Assembly (NCBI GenBank): GCA_964419145.1
Contig: CAYQOM010000001.1
Coordinates: 248,001-312,000 of the forward strand
Origin: UBA2336 sp964419145
Lineage (GTDB): Bacteria > Bacteroidota > Bacteroidia > Cytophagales > Cyclobacteriaceae
Length of the DNA: 64,000 nucleotides
Reading direction: 5' to 3'
The translations under genes and the position numbers were made by a program. Position 1 is the first letter of the stretch. Every line of letters starts with the position of its first letter. Under the pieces are notes generated by a model. The model was not told where the DNA came from, searched no databases, and saw only the letters and a program-made list of their open reading frames with translations. Below are positions 33,810-43,051 of the stretch, one piece after another.

Positions 33810-34949
33810 TCAGGCCTCTACGTTATAGAGTTCCGCTAGTTTTTCAACGGCAAAGTCGATTTCTTCTGCTGTATTGTATTTGCTGAAAGAGAATCGAACA
33901 GCCGCACGCTTTGATTGCGGATACAATGCCGCCAATACATGTGAACCGGTTGTTGCACCGCTGGAACAGGCACTGCCACCTGAAGCCGAGACACCTTGCA
34001 GGTCGAGGTTAAACAACAACAAACTGCTGTCGTCAGTCTCCGGAAGGCTTACGTTGAGTACGGTATATAAACTTCTTTCCAGGTTATCAGAATCACCATT
34101 GAAGAGCACGCCAGGAATATTTTCCTTTAGCTTTTCAATCATGCGCGCTTTTAGTGCGGCAATGTGTTTCATGTGTTCATCCATTTCACGGTAAGCAATC
34201 TCCAACGCTTTCGCCAAACCGATAATGCCGTACACATTTTCTGTTCCGCCCCGCATGTTGCGCTCCTGTGCGCCACCATGAATAAACGAATGTATTTTCT
34301 TGTCCTTTCGGATGTACATAAAACCTGCGCCTTTCGGGCCGTGGAACTTATGCGCACCGGCCGTCATGCCACATACTTTTAATGAACGCATATCATGGCG
34401 GTAATGCCCCACGGTTTGTACGGTGTCGGAATGAAAGAAGGCACCGTATGCTTCACACAATTCGCCAACCCGGTTAATATCCAGCAGGTTGCCGATTTCA
34501 TTGTTCGCATGCATCAGCGAAACCATGGCATTGGGGTATTTTTTCAATAAGGCTTCCAGGTCATTCAGGTCAACGTGGCCTTTTTCATCCAGTTTCACCA
34601 TGTGCAATTCAGCCTTGCCATGACTGGCCAGGTTTTCAAGCGTATGCGTTACCGCGTGATGTTCGATGGGTGATGAAATGATGTGTTTGATATTATAGGT
34701 TTCCGCAGCGCAGGTCAGGATGGCGTTGTCTGCTTCTGTTCCACCCGAAGTGAAAATGATTTCACCGGGTGAGCAATGCAGCAGTTCTGCAATCTTTTTA
34801 CGTGACGACTCGATGGCTGCGCGTACCTTGCGCCCGTGGGCATGGGTGGATGATGGATTGCCAAAATCTTCGAGCATGAAAGGCTTCATGGCTTCAAAAA
34901 CTTCGGGGTCGAGGGGGGTGGTAGCCGCGTTATCGAGGTAAATGCGCAT
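33810..34949 (-). CDS. Cysteine desulfurase (NifS/IscS family)
   Basis: 379 residues from ATG 34949 (MRIYLDNAATTPLDPEVFEAM). A 31-residue longer frame exists upstream but the conserved family N-terminus is at this ATG. The PLP lysine is Lys201 (AHKFHGPKGAGF), the PLP-binding His is in SPIEHHAVTH, and the active-site cysteine is Cys328 (GGSACSSGATTGSHVL). It takes sulphur from cysteine for iron-sulphur cluster and tRNA thiolation pathways. No iscU or suf gene is next to it. Confidence 0.94.
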   Translation of the reverse strand: MRIYLDNAATTPLDPEVFEAMKPFMLEDFGNPSSTHAHGRKVRAAIESSRKKIAELLHCSPGEIIFTSGGTEADNAILTCAAETYNIKHIISSPIEHHAVTHTLENLASHGKAELHMVKLDEKGHVDLNDLEALLKKYPNAMVSLMHANNEIGNLLDINRVGELCEAYGAFFHSDTVQTVGHYRHDMRSLKVCGMTAGAHKFHGPKGAGFMYIRKDKKIHSFIHGGAQERNMRGGTENVYGIIGLAKALEIAYREMDEHMKHIAALKARMIEKLKENIPGVLFNGDSDNLERSLYTVLNVSLPETDDSSLLLFNLDLQGVSASGGSACSSGATTGSHVLAALYPQSKRAAVRFSFSKYNTAEEIDFAVEKLAELYNVEA

Positions 34950-35068
34950 GTTTTCAAACGATTTCGGGACAAAAATAACACTCTTTATGGATATGGATAG
35001 GATGAAAATCACATTCAACCCTGCCTTTTGGCAGCGGCACAAAATCAGAAGGACTATTCTCTTAACCG

Positions 35069-36457
35069 TTATCTGCCAATTACACTCTGAATATCTTCTA
35101 TAATGCGCCTGGCTAATGCATCCGCTTTTCTATGATCCTGCGATTCAGCATAGATGCGAATGATGGGCTCCGTGTTAGACTTGCGTAAATGCACCCACTC
35201 CTTACTGGCTTCGAAATCAATCTTTACGCCATCAGCCGTGTTGATTTTTTCATGGACATATTTCCTTTTCACAGCCTCCAGCACGGCATCTACATCAATG
35301 CCCGGTGTGAGTTCAATTTTATTTTTTGAAATGAAATAGTCTGGATACGTGTTTCGTAACGCAGAAGCTTTCAATCCGGATTTTGCAAGGTGTGATAAGA
35401 ACAATGCAATGCCCATCAGCGCATCACGACCGTAATGCAATTCGGGAAAAATTACGCCACCATTTCCCTCACCACCAATAACGGCTTTCGTCTCCTTCAT
35501 CACATTCACCACATTCACCTCACCAACCGATGCAGCCGTGTACTTTCCACCTGCTTTTTCGGTTACATCGCGCAGCGCCCGTGTTGATGATAAATTGGAA
35601 ACCGTATTCCCTTTCTTCTTTTTCAAAATGAAATCGGCAACAGCCACCAGTGTATACTCTTCACCAAATGGTTTCCCGTCTTCCTGCACCAGGGCAAGGC
35701 GATCCACATCCGGATCAACCACAATACCGAGGTGACATTTATTTTTCTTTACAGCAGCACAAATGGCTTTAATACTTTCAGGAAGCGGTTCAGGATTGTG
35801 CGGGAATTTACCGTTAGGCTCACAGTACAACTCCACTACTTTTTTCACACCCAGTTTTTTCAACAACAAAGGCACTGAAATACCACCGGTCGAGTTAACG
35901 GCATCCACAGCAATGGTAAACTTTGCTTTCTTGATTGCGTTCACATCTACCCATTTGCTTTTCAAAATCAGGTCGATGTGCTTGTTGATATACGAATCGT
36001 TGCGGGTGTACTTTCCTAGTTTGCCGACTTCAGCAAATGAAAAATCTTCTGCTTCGGCAATACGCAACACTTCTGCGCCATCGGCAGCTGAAATAAATTC
36101 CCCCTTTTCGTTCAGCAACTTCAGCGCATTCCACTGTATGGGATTATGGCTGGCGGTGAGAATAATTCCTCCTCCTGCTTTTTCAATCGGTACTGCAATT
36201 TCCACCGTGGGTGTGGTGGATAATCCCAGATCAATTACATCCAATCCAAGCCCTTGCAACGTAGAACAAACCAATGCGCTTACCATCTCGCCCGAAAGGC
36301 GTGCATCGCGACCAATCACCACTTTTTTCCCCTTGCGGGAAATGATCCAACTGCCATAGGCGGCCGCAAATTTTACAACATCAACAGGAGTTAAATTATC
36401 ACCGGGTTTACCACCAATGGTTCCCCGGATGCCGGAAATGGATTTGATTAATGACAC
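35069..36457 (-). CDS. glmM: Phosphoglucosamine mutase
   Basis: 462 residues. It interconverts glucosamine-6-phosphate and -1-phosphate on the way to UDP-GlcNAc for peptidoglycan and LPS. The phosphoserine is Ser103 in TASHNPIQW; the metal loop is DPDVDRLAL near residue 245; the sugar loop is GGEGNGGVIFPE, and the phosphate loop is RKSNTEPIIRIYAE near the C-terminus. GlmM is preferred over phosphomannomutase from general likeness of the Bacteroidota proteins of this length, but specificity is inferred. It is 119 bases from the desulfurase gene on the same strand. Confidence 0.88.
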   Translation of the reverse strand: MSLIKSISGIRGTIGGKPGDNLTPVDVVKFAAAYGSWIISRKGKKVVIGRDARLSGEMVSALVCSTLQGLGLDVIDLGLSTTPTVEIAVPIEKAGGGIILTASHNPIQWNALKLLNEKGEFISAADGAEVLRIAEAEDFSFAEVGKLGKYTRNDSYINKHIDLILKSKWVDVNAIKKAKFTIAVDAVNSTGGISVPLLLKKLGVKKVVELYCEPNGKFPHNPEPLPESIKAICAAVKKNKCHLGIVVDPDVDRLALVQEDGKPFGEEYTLVAVADFILKKKKGNTVSNLSSTRALRDVTEKAGGKYTAASVGEVNVVNVMKETKAVIGGEGNGGVIFPELHYGRDALMGIALFLSHLAKSGLKASALRNTYPDYFISKNKIELTPGIDVDAVLEAVKRKYVHEKINTADGVKIDFEASKEWVHLRKSNTEPIIRIYAESQDHRKADALARRIIEDIQSVIGR

Positions 36458-36519
36458 AGGTATTGGATTAAGAAATCTGCGTCAAAGATAGTTTTGTAAA
36501 GGCTTTTGCTGTTCAGTAA

Positions 36520-36756
36520 TCAGACTTTTTTCACATTGGGCATTGCCGGGGGCTCTCCACCCGGGTTGCCACAAGCCTGATCAGCAGCGCTAAGTGTTTT
36601 ACCACAGAAATTGCAAGTCTCGCCATCCTTGTTCAAAAAAGGACTTTGGGATGCACAGGTACCTTTGAATTCACCGCCTTTGATAAAAATCAAACGCACT
36701 GACATCAGGATAAAAAACAGGGCCAGGACACTAAGTGTAAGTAAAAAGACAGCCAT
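36520..36756 (-). CDS. Small membrane-anchored four-cysteine protein
   Basis: 78 residues from ATG 36756. A frame from 36852 is longer but puts untypical sequence before the membrane helix and overlaps the divergent mazG start. One N-terminal membrane helix (residues 2-20), then a short soluble part with cysteines at 34, 48, 51 and 62 (GTCASQSPF, TCNFCGK, ACGNPG), which could bind a metal or be disulphide-linked. Similar short proteins labelled membrane or secreted protein occur in Cytophagales. The function is unknown. It precedes glmM on the same strand. Confidence 0.7.
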   Translation of the reverse strand: MAVFLLTLSVLALFFILMSVRLIFIKGGEFKGTCASQSPFLNKDGETCNFCGKTLSAADQACGNPGGEPPAMPNVKKV

Positions 36757-36839
36757 GATAAAACTGGATTGATGAATACAGGTATTTTTTACCTTGCACA
36801 AAGATACAACAACACCGTTGTCGGATAAGTTTACCAAGA

Positions 36840-37664
36840 ATGAAAAAACCACTTTCTAAGCCAGACCCCAACAGGCAAGCCAAATTGGAGGCTTTTAACC
36901 GGTTGCTCACCACCATGGATGAACTGCGCGAAAACTGCCCGTGGGATAAAAAGCAAACCCTGGAAAGTCTGCGTCACCTGACCATTGAAGAAACCTACGA
37001 ACTTTCAGATGCGATACTGGAGGGAGACTTGAATGAAGTAAAAAAGGAGTTGGGCGACCTGATGTTACATAATGTTTTTTATGCGCGCATCGCTTCTGAA
37101 AAAGGCGTGTTCGATATAGCCGAAGTGTTGAATGCCATCTGCGATAAGCTGGTTGAACGGCACCCGCATATTTATGGCGATGTGGTGGCCAACGATGAAG
37201 AAACCGTAAAGGCAAACTGGGAAAAAATAAAATTAAAGTCAGGAAACAAATCGGTGTTGGAAGGCGTACCCAAATCGCTGCCTGCCATGGTAAAGGCCAT
37301 TCGCATTCAGGATAAAGCCCGTGGCGTTGGATTTGATTGGGAAAAGAAGGAGCAGGTATGGGAAAAGGTTGAAGAAGAAATGCGTGAATTCAAAAATGAA
37401 TTCAACGCTACGGAAGCAGAAAAAATCGACAAAGAAAAAGCTACTGCCGAATTTGGCGATCTGTTGTTCTCGCTCGTAAACTATGCCCGCTTCATTAACA
37501 TCGATCCGGAAGAGGCATTAGAGCGCACCAATAAAAAATTTATAAAGCGCTTTCAGTATCTTGAAACTGAATCTGCGAAAGATGGAAAGAAGCTAGGCGA
37601 AATGACGCTGGATGAGATGGATGTGTATTGGGAAAGAGCGAAGAAAGTTGGCAGTAGGCAATAG
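36840..37664 (+). CDS. mazG: Nucleoside triphosphate pyrophosphohydrolase MazG
   Basis: 274 residues. It has two MazG all-alpha NTP-PPase repeats. The first has TIEETYELSDAIL and ELGDLMLHNVFYARI, the second FKNEFNATEAEKIDKEKA and EFGDLLFSLVNYARF; the acidic residues (ExxE, ExxD) bind magnesium. It hydrolyses non-canonical or excess nucleoside triphosphates to monophosphates. The last residues VGSRQ run into a GGCAGTAGGCAA phrase seen again in the ccm operon. It is divergent from the four-cysteine protein. Confidence 0.94.
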   Translation: MKKPLSKPDPNRQAKLEAFNRLLTTMDELRENCPWDKKQTLESLRHLTIEETYELSDAILEGDLNEVKKELGDLMLHNVFYARIASEKGVFDIAEVLNAICDKLVERHPHIYGDVVANDEETVKANWEKIKLKSGNKSVLEGVPKSLPAMVKAIRIQDKARGVGFDWEKKEQVWEKVEEEMREFKNEFNATEAEKIDKEKATAEFGDLLFSLVNYARFINIDPEEALERTNKKFIKRFQYLETESAKDGKKLGEMTLDEMDVYWERAKKVGSRQ

Positions 37665-37704
37665 ACAAAAGTTCTTAGTAATATTAAATTGAATACCCCA
37701 TGAT

Positions 37705-38034
37705 ATGACAATGCTTGTTCTCAACCTGATGCTGGGGCCGCTCATGCTTGTGCTGGCCGTGTTGTTTAAACGTTTTCCGGCAAAAAAGATTAATCACATC
37801 TATGGGTATCGTACACCCCGTTCCATGAAAAGTCAGGAAGCATGGGATTGCGCCAACCGCTATTCATCAAATGCCTTTGTGATCATTGCCGCGCTTATTT
37901 GTTTGGTGCAGGTTGTGTTGTGGTCGCTATTGCCGCCCAACGATGCCATTTTGTGGATAACCGGAGTACTGGTGGCTGGCGTGATTGCTGTTATTCCCCT
38001 TACTGAATGGCATTTACGTAAAAAGGGATTTTAA
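37705..38034 (+). CDS. SdpI family membrane protein
   Basis: 109 residues. Three membrane helices; the motif INHIYGYRTPRSMKSQEAWDCANRY, given here by position ~29-53, is the SdpI family hallmark (YGYRTP...W..A). In Bacillus SdpI gives immunity to the SdpC toxin; elsewhere the role is open. It ends one base before the convergent antiporter stop. Confidence 0.85.
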   Translation: MTMLVLNLMLGPLMLVLAVLFKRFPAKKINHIYGYRTPRSMKSQEAWDCANRYSSNAFVIIAALICLVQVVLWSLLPPNDAILWITGVLVAGVIAVIPLTEWHLRKKGF

Positions 38035-38035
38035 C

Positions 38036-39319
38036 TTACTTCTCCCGAAATACTTTATTAACAAATCGCCTGAACCGGTTTTGTCGTTTATCTAACTCAA
38101 TGGCGTATTTCACAGCCGGAGCAGAAATTAAAATGGTGGCGATTACGGTTAATAAAATAGCCACAAAAATTTCTTCACTGATGAGATTGGCCTGAAGGGC
38201 AATCGTACTTAAAATAATCTCAAGCGTACCGTGTGTATTCATGCCCATACCAACAGCAAGCGATTGGGAAGTTTTTAGTCCGCTGATGCGGGCACCTAAG
38301 GTTGCCCCAAAACCTTTACCAATAAATGCTAAAACAAAAATAACCACCACAAGGGGTAAGCTGAAGCTAACCACAAGATTCAGGTACAGACCAATGGAAA
38401 CAAAAAACAACGGAGCAAAAATATTATTGATAAACTGATGCAGAATTTCTTTGGCTCGTTCGCTCATATGCTCCGAGTCACCCAACACAACTCCGGCAAT
38501 GAACGCCCCAAAAATGGCATGGATACCGATGAATTCGGTTAAGGCTGCAGACAAGAAACAAAGCACCAACGATAAAGAGAGCAAACCACCCGGCCACGCC
38601 AGAAACCGATTTACAAAGGGAAGCACATAATTGATTATTCCCCTGCCAATGGTGAGCATGATTATGGAAAAACCAACCGTCATCCAAATGGTACGACTCA
38701 AGGAGTGCTCCTGATGGCCTCCACCCATCATGGTGAGAATGATGCTGAAAATCATCCAGCATAAGAGGTCGACAATCATTGCGCTGGCGATGATGAGCAT
38801 GCCCATTGAACTTTTGAAAAGTTCAAGATCCATTAAAATCCGGGCAATAACCGGAAGCGCAGTCATGCCCATTACGGTGGCGATAAACAATGAAAATATA
38901 AGCGTATCCTCTTCGGCAACACCAAAAAAATGAGGCATGGTATAGGCCACCAGAAAACCTACAATAAATGGAATTACCAGCGAGAAGAAACTCACGATAA
39001 GCGATTTCTTGCCCTGCTGCCAAACAATGTGCAGGTCTACTTCAAGCCCGGCAATAAAAAGCAACAATACAATGGAAAGTTGTACCAAGCCATCAAGCAC
39101 CAGTCGCGACAGACCTTCCATCGGAAACAAGCTGTTAAAAAATTCCGGTGCCACTGTGCCTAATAAAGTTGGTCCCAACACAATACCGGCAATAATTTCA
39201 CCCAACACAGCGGGCTGTTTAACTCTGCGCGCAAGTTCAGCAAAGAACCTGCTACAGGCCAGCAACACCCCAAGTTGCACCAGCAACAGAATAATTTCTT
39301 TTGAGGTAAGTTTATCCAT
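38036..39319 (-). CDS. Cation:proton antiporter (CPA2 / KefB-like)
   Basis: 427 residues with about 12 membrane helices. CPA2 features: LGEIIAGIVLGPTLLG in helix 2, LFIAGLEVDLHIVW in helix 3-4, and FLSAALTEFIGIHAIFGAFIAGVVLG and FFVSIGLYLNL further on. There is no C-terminal TrkA-N/KTN domain, only a short basic tail. It exchanges Na+ or K+ for protons. The ATG at 39319 overlaps the end of the universal stress protein gene by eight bases, so the two are coupled. Confidence 0.9.
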   Translation of the reverse strand: MDKLTSKEIILLLVQLGVLLACSRFFAELARRVKQPAVLGEIIAGIVLGPTLLGTVAPEFFNSLFPMEGLSRLVLDGLVQLSIVLLLFIAGLEVDLHIVWQQGKKSLIVSFFSLVIPFIVGFLVAYTMPHFFGVAEEDTLIFSLFIATVMGMTALPVIARILMDLELFKSSMGMLIIASAMIVDLLCWMIFSIILTMMGGGHQEHSLSRTIWMTVGFSIIMLTIGRGIINYVLPFVNRFLAWPGGLLSLSLVLCFLSAALTEFIGIHAIFGAFIAGVVLGDSEHMSERAKEILHQFINNIFAPLFFVSIGLYLNLVVSFSLPLVVVIFVLAFIGKGFGATLGARISGLKTSQSLAVGMGMNTHGTLEIILSTIALQANLISEEIFVAILLTVIATILISAPAVKYAIELDKRQNRFRRFVNKVFREK

Positions 39320-40175
39320 GCGCGTGCTCTTTACCGGGGTTTACAATAAGCAGGTTACAAGGCAACTCAGCAAATACATACTCCAGGTCGTGCGGAAATA
39401 TCCGATCCAGTAGCATTAGTCTGCGGGGCGGAGCGGAGACTATCAACAGGTTTGCACTTTTTCGCTTAGCAAACTGTGCCAATTCAAAACCCGATTTTCC
39501 GGATAAGATTTTAATGTTGATTTTCAATCCCGCATGATTGGCCTTCCCCAACAATCGTTGCACATGGTCAATCTCGTCTTCTACCAGTTTATGCCTGAGT
39601 TGTGTATACTCCTCTTCGGTGGCCTGATCCGCTGAAGACATGGAGAGACCATAAAGCTTTACTTCGCGTGCTACGTGCAGCCACCGCGCGTGTTCACGAT
39701 TGGCAAATGCACATGCTTGCCGAAGTGTTTCCTGTGTCAATACATGATCATCTGCGCTCACCACAATGTTATCAAAAGGTGCTGGCGTAACAGAAGGTTG
39801 AATCAGTGTTAACACCGAACAATTTGCTTTACGCAAAATTTTGCGCGCAATGGAACCCACATAGTGTTGCACCAATCCTTCCTTGCGCAACGCACCCGTA
39901 ACCAGCAAGTCAATCTGTTGTTCTTTACAGGCTTTCAAAATTTCATTTGCTGGTTTTCCTTTGCGCCAACACACCGTAACATCATCTGCCGACAGGTTAT
40001 GTTTACTTAGCAATTTATTCAATGTGTGCTTTTCTGTGTCCCCGTGTTCACCCACATGAATCAGCACGAGTTCAGCCTCCCAGGTATTTTTCAACCGAAT
40101 GGTTTCAGCCAGCATGGCTTCCACGCGTGGAGAAAAGGCAATGGCCAGACCGATCTTCTTGAATAACGGAGTCAC
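39312..40175 (-). CDS. Tandem-domain universal stress protein
   Basis: 287 residues with a GTG start at 40175. Two USP folds: domain 1 (residues ~1-135) with IGLAIAFSPRVEAML and DLLVTGALRKEGLVQHYVGSIARKIL, where the G-x-G phosphate loop is partly kept; domain 2 (~140-285) starts FDNIVVSADD and ends with LLIVSAPPRRLMLLDRIFPHDLEYVF. The coupling to the antiporter gene suggests that it senses stress or nucleotide state for the transporter, which is an inference. Confidence 0.87.
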   Translation of the reverse strand: MTPLFKKIGLAIAFSPRVEAMLAETIRLKNTWEAELVLIHVGEHGDTEKHTLNKLLSKHNLSADDVTVCWRKGKPANEILKACKEQQIDLLVTGALRKEGLVQHYVGSIARKILRKANCSVLTLIQPSVTPAPFDNIVVSADDHVLTQETLRQACAFANREHARWLHVAREVKLYGLSMSSADQATEEEYTQLRHKLVEDEIDHVQRLLGKANHAGLKINIKILSGKSGFELAQFAKRKSANLLIVSAPPRRLMLLDRIFPHDLEYVFAELPCNLLIVNPGKEHAHG

Positions 40176-40292
40176 AGCAACAAATTAGTCAGTTAATGAT
40201 ACGCAAGATAATTGATAATCCCAGCACAACTTCGGTGAGTCGATTTTAGCAATTGAATTTAGTTTTTTACTTTCAAGCGAAAGGATTTTAGC

Positions 40293-41585
40293 ATGCGATC
40301 AAGACCGTTGCGGGATTTCATCATCGGAAAAACAATTATTCCTTCGCTCAAGCTGTATAAACAGGCATTGTTGCGGGGGCAGATTGCCTTGATGATGTTT
40401 TTCACCGGTATTGGCTACGTAGGAATTGACATTGCCTATTCCATCTATCGCAATGTACCCATGTACTCACTCATTGCCGTGGTTGGACTGCTTGCCTTTT
40501 TTTTGAACCGGGCCCGTCATTATCGATTGGCCACTATTGTTATCACACTTTCAGCCAATATCATTATCTATTTATTTGCAGCATCTGAACCACCATCCAG
40601 CGGTGTCTATATCTTCTTTTTACCCGTTGCACTTTCTTCCATTGTTCTGTTTAGCTATCAGGAATGGTATTATGCCTTTGGGTTGGTAATGCTTGGCGTA
40701 ACGCTTTTTTTATTAGCCTTTCTATCCGACTTCACTATTTTACCTGAAGTGTCGGGTATTGATGCCACGGACGATTTGTATTTTCTGATCAATTATGTAA
40801 TCGCGACTACGGTTTCGGTGTTGATCATTTATTTTCTGATCAACATCAATTACCATGTTGAAAAGTCGCTGCGGGAGAATGAATCGAGATTGCTACAGCT
40901 CACTGAGGAGTTGCGACAAAGCAACACAGAACTTGATCGGTTTGTGTACAGTGTTTCGCACGATTTGCGTGCTCCCCTTAGCTCACTGATGGGGCTGGTA
41001 ACGTTGGCCGAAAAAACCACCAGTGCTGAAGAAACCGCCACCCTTCTCTCCATGATGCGCAACCGCATTGATGCCCAGGAAAAATTCATACGCGATATTA
41101 TTGACTACTCCCGAAATGCAAGGCTAAATCATGAACCTGAGGACACCAATCTAAATGACATTATCGGGGAGATCATGGACAACCTGCGCTATGCCGAAGA
41201 AGTATCATCGGTAAAAATAAAAACCGACATTCCGGATAACTATTCCCTGAAAACCGACAAGGTGCGCTTGAAGATTGTGCTGAACAATTTGGTGTCCAAC
41301 GCACTTAAATATCACGATCGGCATAAGCCTGAACGGTTCGTACACATTCAGGTGCGAAACGAAAACAGCCATTGCGAAATACGGGTAGAAGACAATGGCG
41401 TGGGCATCAAACCCGATCATCACGAGAAAATATTCGATATGTTTTACCGGGCATCTGAAAACTCAAAAGGGTCGGGCCTTGGCCTGTACATTGCCCGTGA
41501 GGCGGTGAAAAAGCTGGGAGGCCAAATCACCGTAGAATCCGAGCTGGGAAAAGGCACCCGATTCAGGATTATGCTGCCTCAGTAG
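40293..41585 (+). CDS. Membrane sensor histidine kinase (first of tandem pair)
   Basis: 430 residues. The N-terminal ~185 residues hold six membrane helices (about 30-50, 57-72, 78-96, 104-121, 125-147, 163-185) with almost no loop domain, then a coiled-coil (SRLLQLTEELRQSNTELDRF), HisKA with His223 (SVSHDLRAPLSSL), and HATPase_c with N box LKIVLNNLVSNALKY, G1 VEDNGVGI and G2 GSGLGLYIARE. No response regulator is next to it. The signal is probably sensed in the membrane or is a small diffusible ligand. It is a paralogue of the kinase immediately downstream. Confidence 0.92.
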   Translation: MRSRPLRDFIIGKTIIPSLKLYKQALLRGQIALMMFFTGIGYVGIDIAYSIYRNVPMYSLIAVVGLLAFFLNRARHYRLATIVITLSANIIIYLFAASEPPSSGVYIFFLPVALSSIVLFSYQEWYYAFGLVMLGVTLFLLAFLSDFTILPEVSGIDATDDLYFLINYVIATTVSVLIIYFLININYHVEKSLRENESRLLQLTEELRQSNTELDRFVYSVSHDLRAPLSSLMGLVTLAEKTTSAEETATLLSMMRNRIDAQEKFIRDIIDYSRNARLNHEPEDTNLNDIIGEIMDNLRYAEEVSSVKIKTDIPDNYSLKTDKVRLKIVLNNLVSNALKYHDRHKPERFVHIQVRNENSHCEIRVEDNGVGIKPDHHEKIFDMFYRASENSKGSGLGLYIAREAVKKLGGQITVESELGKGTRFRIMLPQ

Positions 41586-41640
41586 CCTAAGCGTCTCAGT
41601 TACGCCAAAATCAACTCAAAAACCTGTAAATCCACCAAGA

Positions 41641-41670
41641 ATCTTGCATCCACCATATACGGTGTAAGAT
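41641..41670. promoter_or_regulatory. Imperfect dyad upstream of the second kinase gene
   Basis: ATCTT (41641-41645) and AAGAT (41666-41670) flank a nested CACC-N6-GGTG (41651-41664). It lies 28-57 bases before the -7 element at 41698, where an operator or activator site could be. Confidence 0.3.
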
Positions 41671-41697
41671 CAAAACTTTCGGGCGAATGCCTTAAAA

Positions 41698-41705
41698 TAC
41701 CTTTG
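41698..41705 (+). promoter_or_regulatory. Candidate -7 element for the second kinase gene
   Basis: TACCTTTG fits TAnnTTTG; the ATG at 41727 follows 21 bases later. A TTTC at 41677-41680 is a poor -33 match at 17-base spacing. This suggests that the second kinase has its own promoter. Confidence 0.45.
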
Positions 41706-41726
41706 CACGTTGGTTTTAATAACAGT

Positions 41727-43001
41727 ATGAAAAGGGCTATCCGTAACCTTATAATAGGCAAAAACAATTACATCGATTCGTGGACGGAGTACCGGCAGGT
41801 GATCCTTTCGGGGCACTTTGCGCTGATCGCGATCATGGTGTGCTTCATCTATACGCTAATTGATCTAAGTTGGGATTTATACAGGCCCTTACCTGTTTAC
41901 CTGTTTTGTATTGGCATGCTCAGTCTGGCAATCGGGTTGCACAGAAGAGGGAAACATTGCACCGCCTACTACATTATTTTCCCTACGCTCAACTTTGTGG
42001 TCTACCTGTTTGCGGCCAGTGAAGCCCCGGCAACCGGAGCCTATATTCTCTTTCTTCCCATTGCGCTGGGCGCCTTTGCCGTGTTCAATTACAAGCAACG
42101 TTTTATTGCCGTTAACCTGGCCGCACTCACATACAGCTTATTTGTGTTGGCCTACTTTGGCGACTTCTCCATTTTGCCAAAACGGATGTACTCCGAACAG
42201 GAATTGATGGCCAATTTTCTTATCAATTTTGCCGTGGCATTACCCACTTCCATTCTTGCCATTTATTTGCTGATCAGTTTGAATCACCATAACGGTCGCG
42301 AGTTGGTGAACAGCAACCGCATGCTAAAAAAACTGAATGAAGAACTCGACCGCTTTGTGTACAGTACTTCACACGATTTGAGGGCACCATTATCCTCCGT
42401 AGCCGGATTGATTAACCTGGCCAAAGACAACGAAAATCCACAGGAGGTAAAGCGATACCTGGGTATGATGGAGAACCGGGTGAACACGCTGAATAAGTTT
42501 ATCAAAGACATCACCGATTACTCCCGGAACAACCGGTTGGAGATTACACGCGAAAGAATTAGGGTACATGAACTGGCCAACGAAATCTGGGAGGCGCTGA
42601 AGTACACTCCGGAAGCACAAATGATTACGTTTAAAAACGAAATTCCTGAAGACCTGATCATTCAAAGTGATACCCGAAGGATCCACGTTATCCTTTCCAA
42701 TTTAATTTCCAATGCCATCCGCTATCACGATTTACGAAAAGAAGATCCATACATCCGCCTGCAACATTATGCGGTTAACACATCACACTCTTTTAGTGTA
42801 GAAGATAATGGCCAGGGCATTTCTCCTGAAATTCAAAAGCGGGTATTCGATATGTTTTACAGGGGTAACGAATCCTCACAAGGCTCAGGCCTGGGGCTTT
42901 ACATAGTAAAAGAGACCATTTCCAAACTGGCCGGATCAATACACTTAAACTCCCATCCCCGTAAGGGCAGCACCTTTACCTTTACAGTGCCAGTACAATA
43001 G
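41727..43001 (+). CDS. Membrane sensor histidine kinase (second of tandem pair)
   Basis: 424 residues from ATG 41727; a TTG eight codons upstream lies at the promoter and is rejected. Same build as the preceding kinase: six membrane helices in residues ~28-185, HisKA with His216 (STSHDLRAPLSSV), N box VILSNLISNAIRY, VEDNGQGIS and GSGLGLYIVKET. Shared stretches in the membrane part (YLFAASE, FLPIAL against FLPVAL, FSILP against FTILP) show that the pair arose by duplication. The loops and C-terminal tail differ, so the input or partner may have changed. Confidence 0.92.
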   Translation: MKRAIRNLIIGKNNYIDSWTEYRQVILSGHFALIAIMVCFIYTLIDLSWDLYRPLPVYLFCIGMLSLAIGLHRRGKHCTAYYIIFPTLNFVVYLFAASEAPATGAYILFLPIALGAFAVFNYKQRFIAVNLAALTYSLFVLAYFGDFSILPKRMYSEQELMANFLINFAVALPTSILAIYLLISLNHHNGRELVNSNRMLKKLNEELDRFVYSTSHDLRAPLSSVAGLINLAKDNENPQEVKRYLGMMENRVNTLNKFIKDITDYSRNNRLEITRERIRVHELANEIWEALKYTPEAQMITFKNEIPEDLIIQSDTRRIHVILSNLISNAIRYHDLRKEDPYIRLQHYAVNTSHSFSVEDNGQGISPEIQKRVFDMFYRGNESSQGSGLGLYIVKETISKLAGSIHLNSHPRKGSTFTFTVPVQ

Positions 43002-43051
43002 CCTGACTGTGGAAGTTTTTGGAGGAATCCTGTAATCATTCACCCATGTCT

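Noticed and set aside
35763..36359. 198-codon frame antisense to glmM
   Set aside because: Ser/Pro-rich shadow of glmM codon use; glmM has all catalytic motifs on the other strand.
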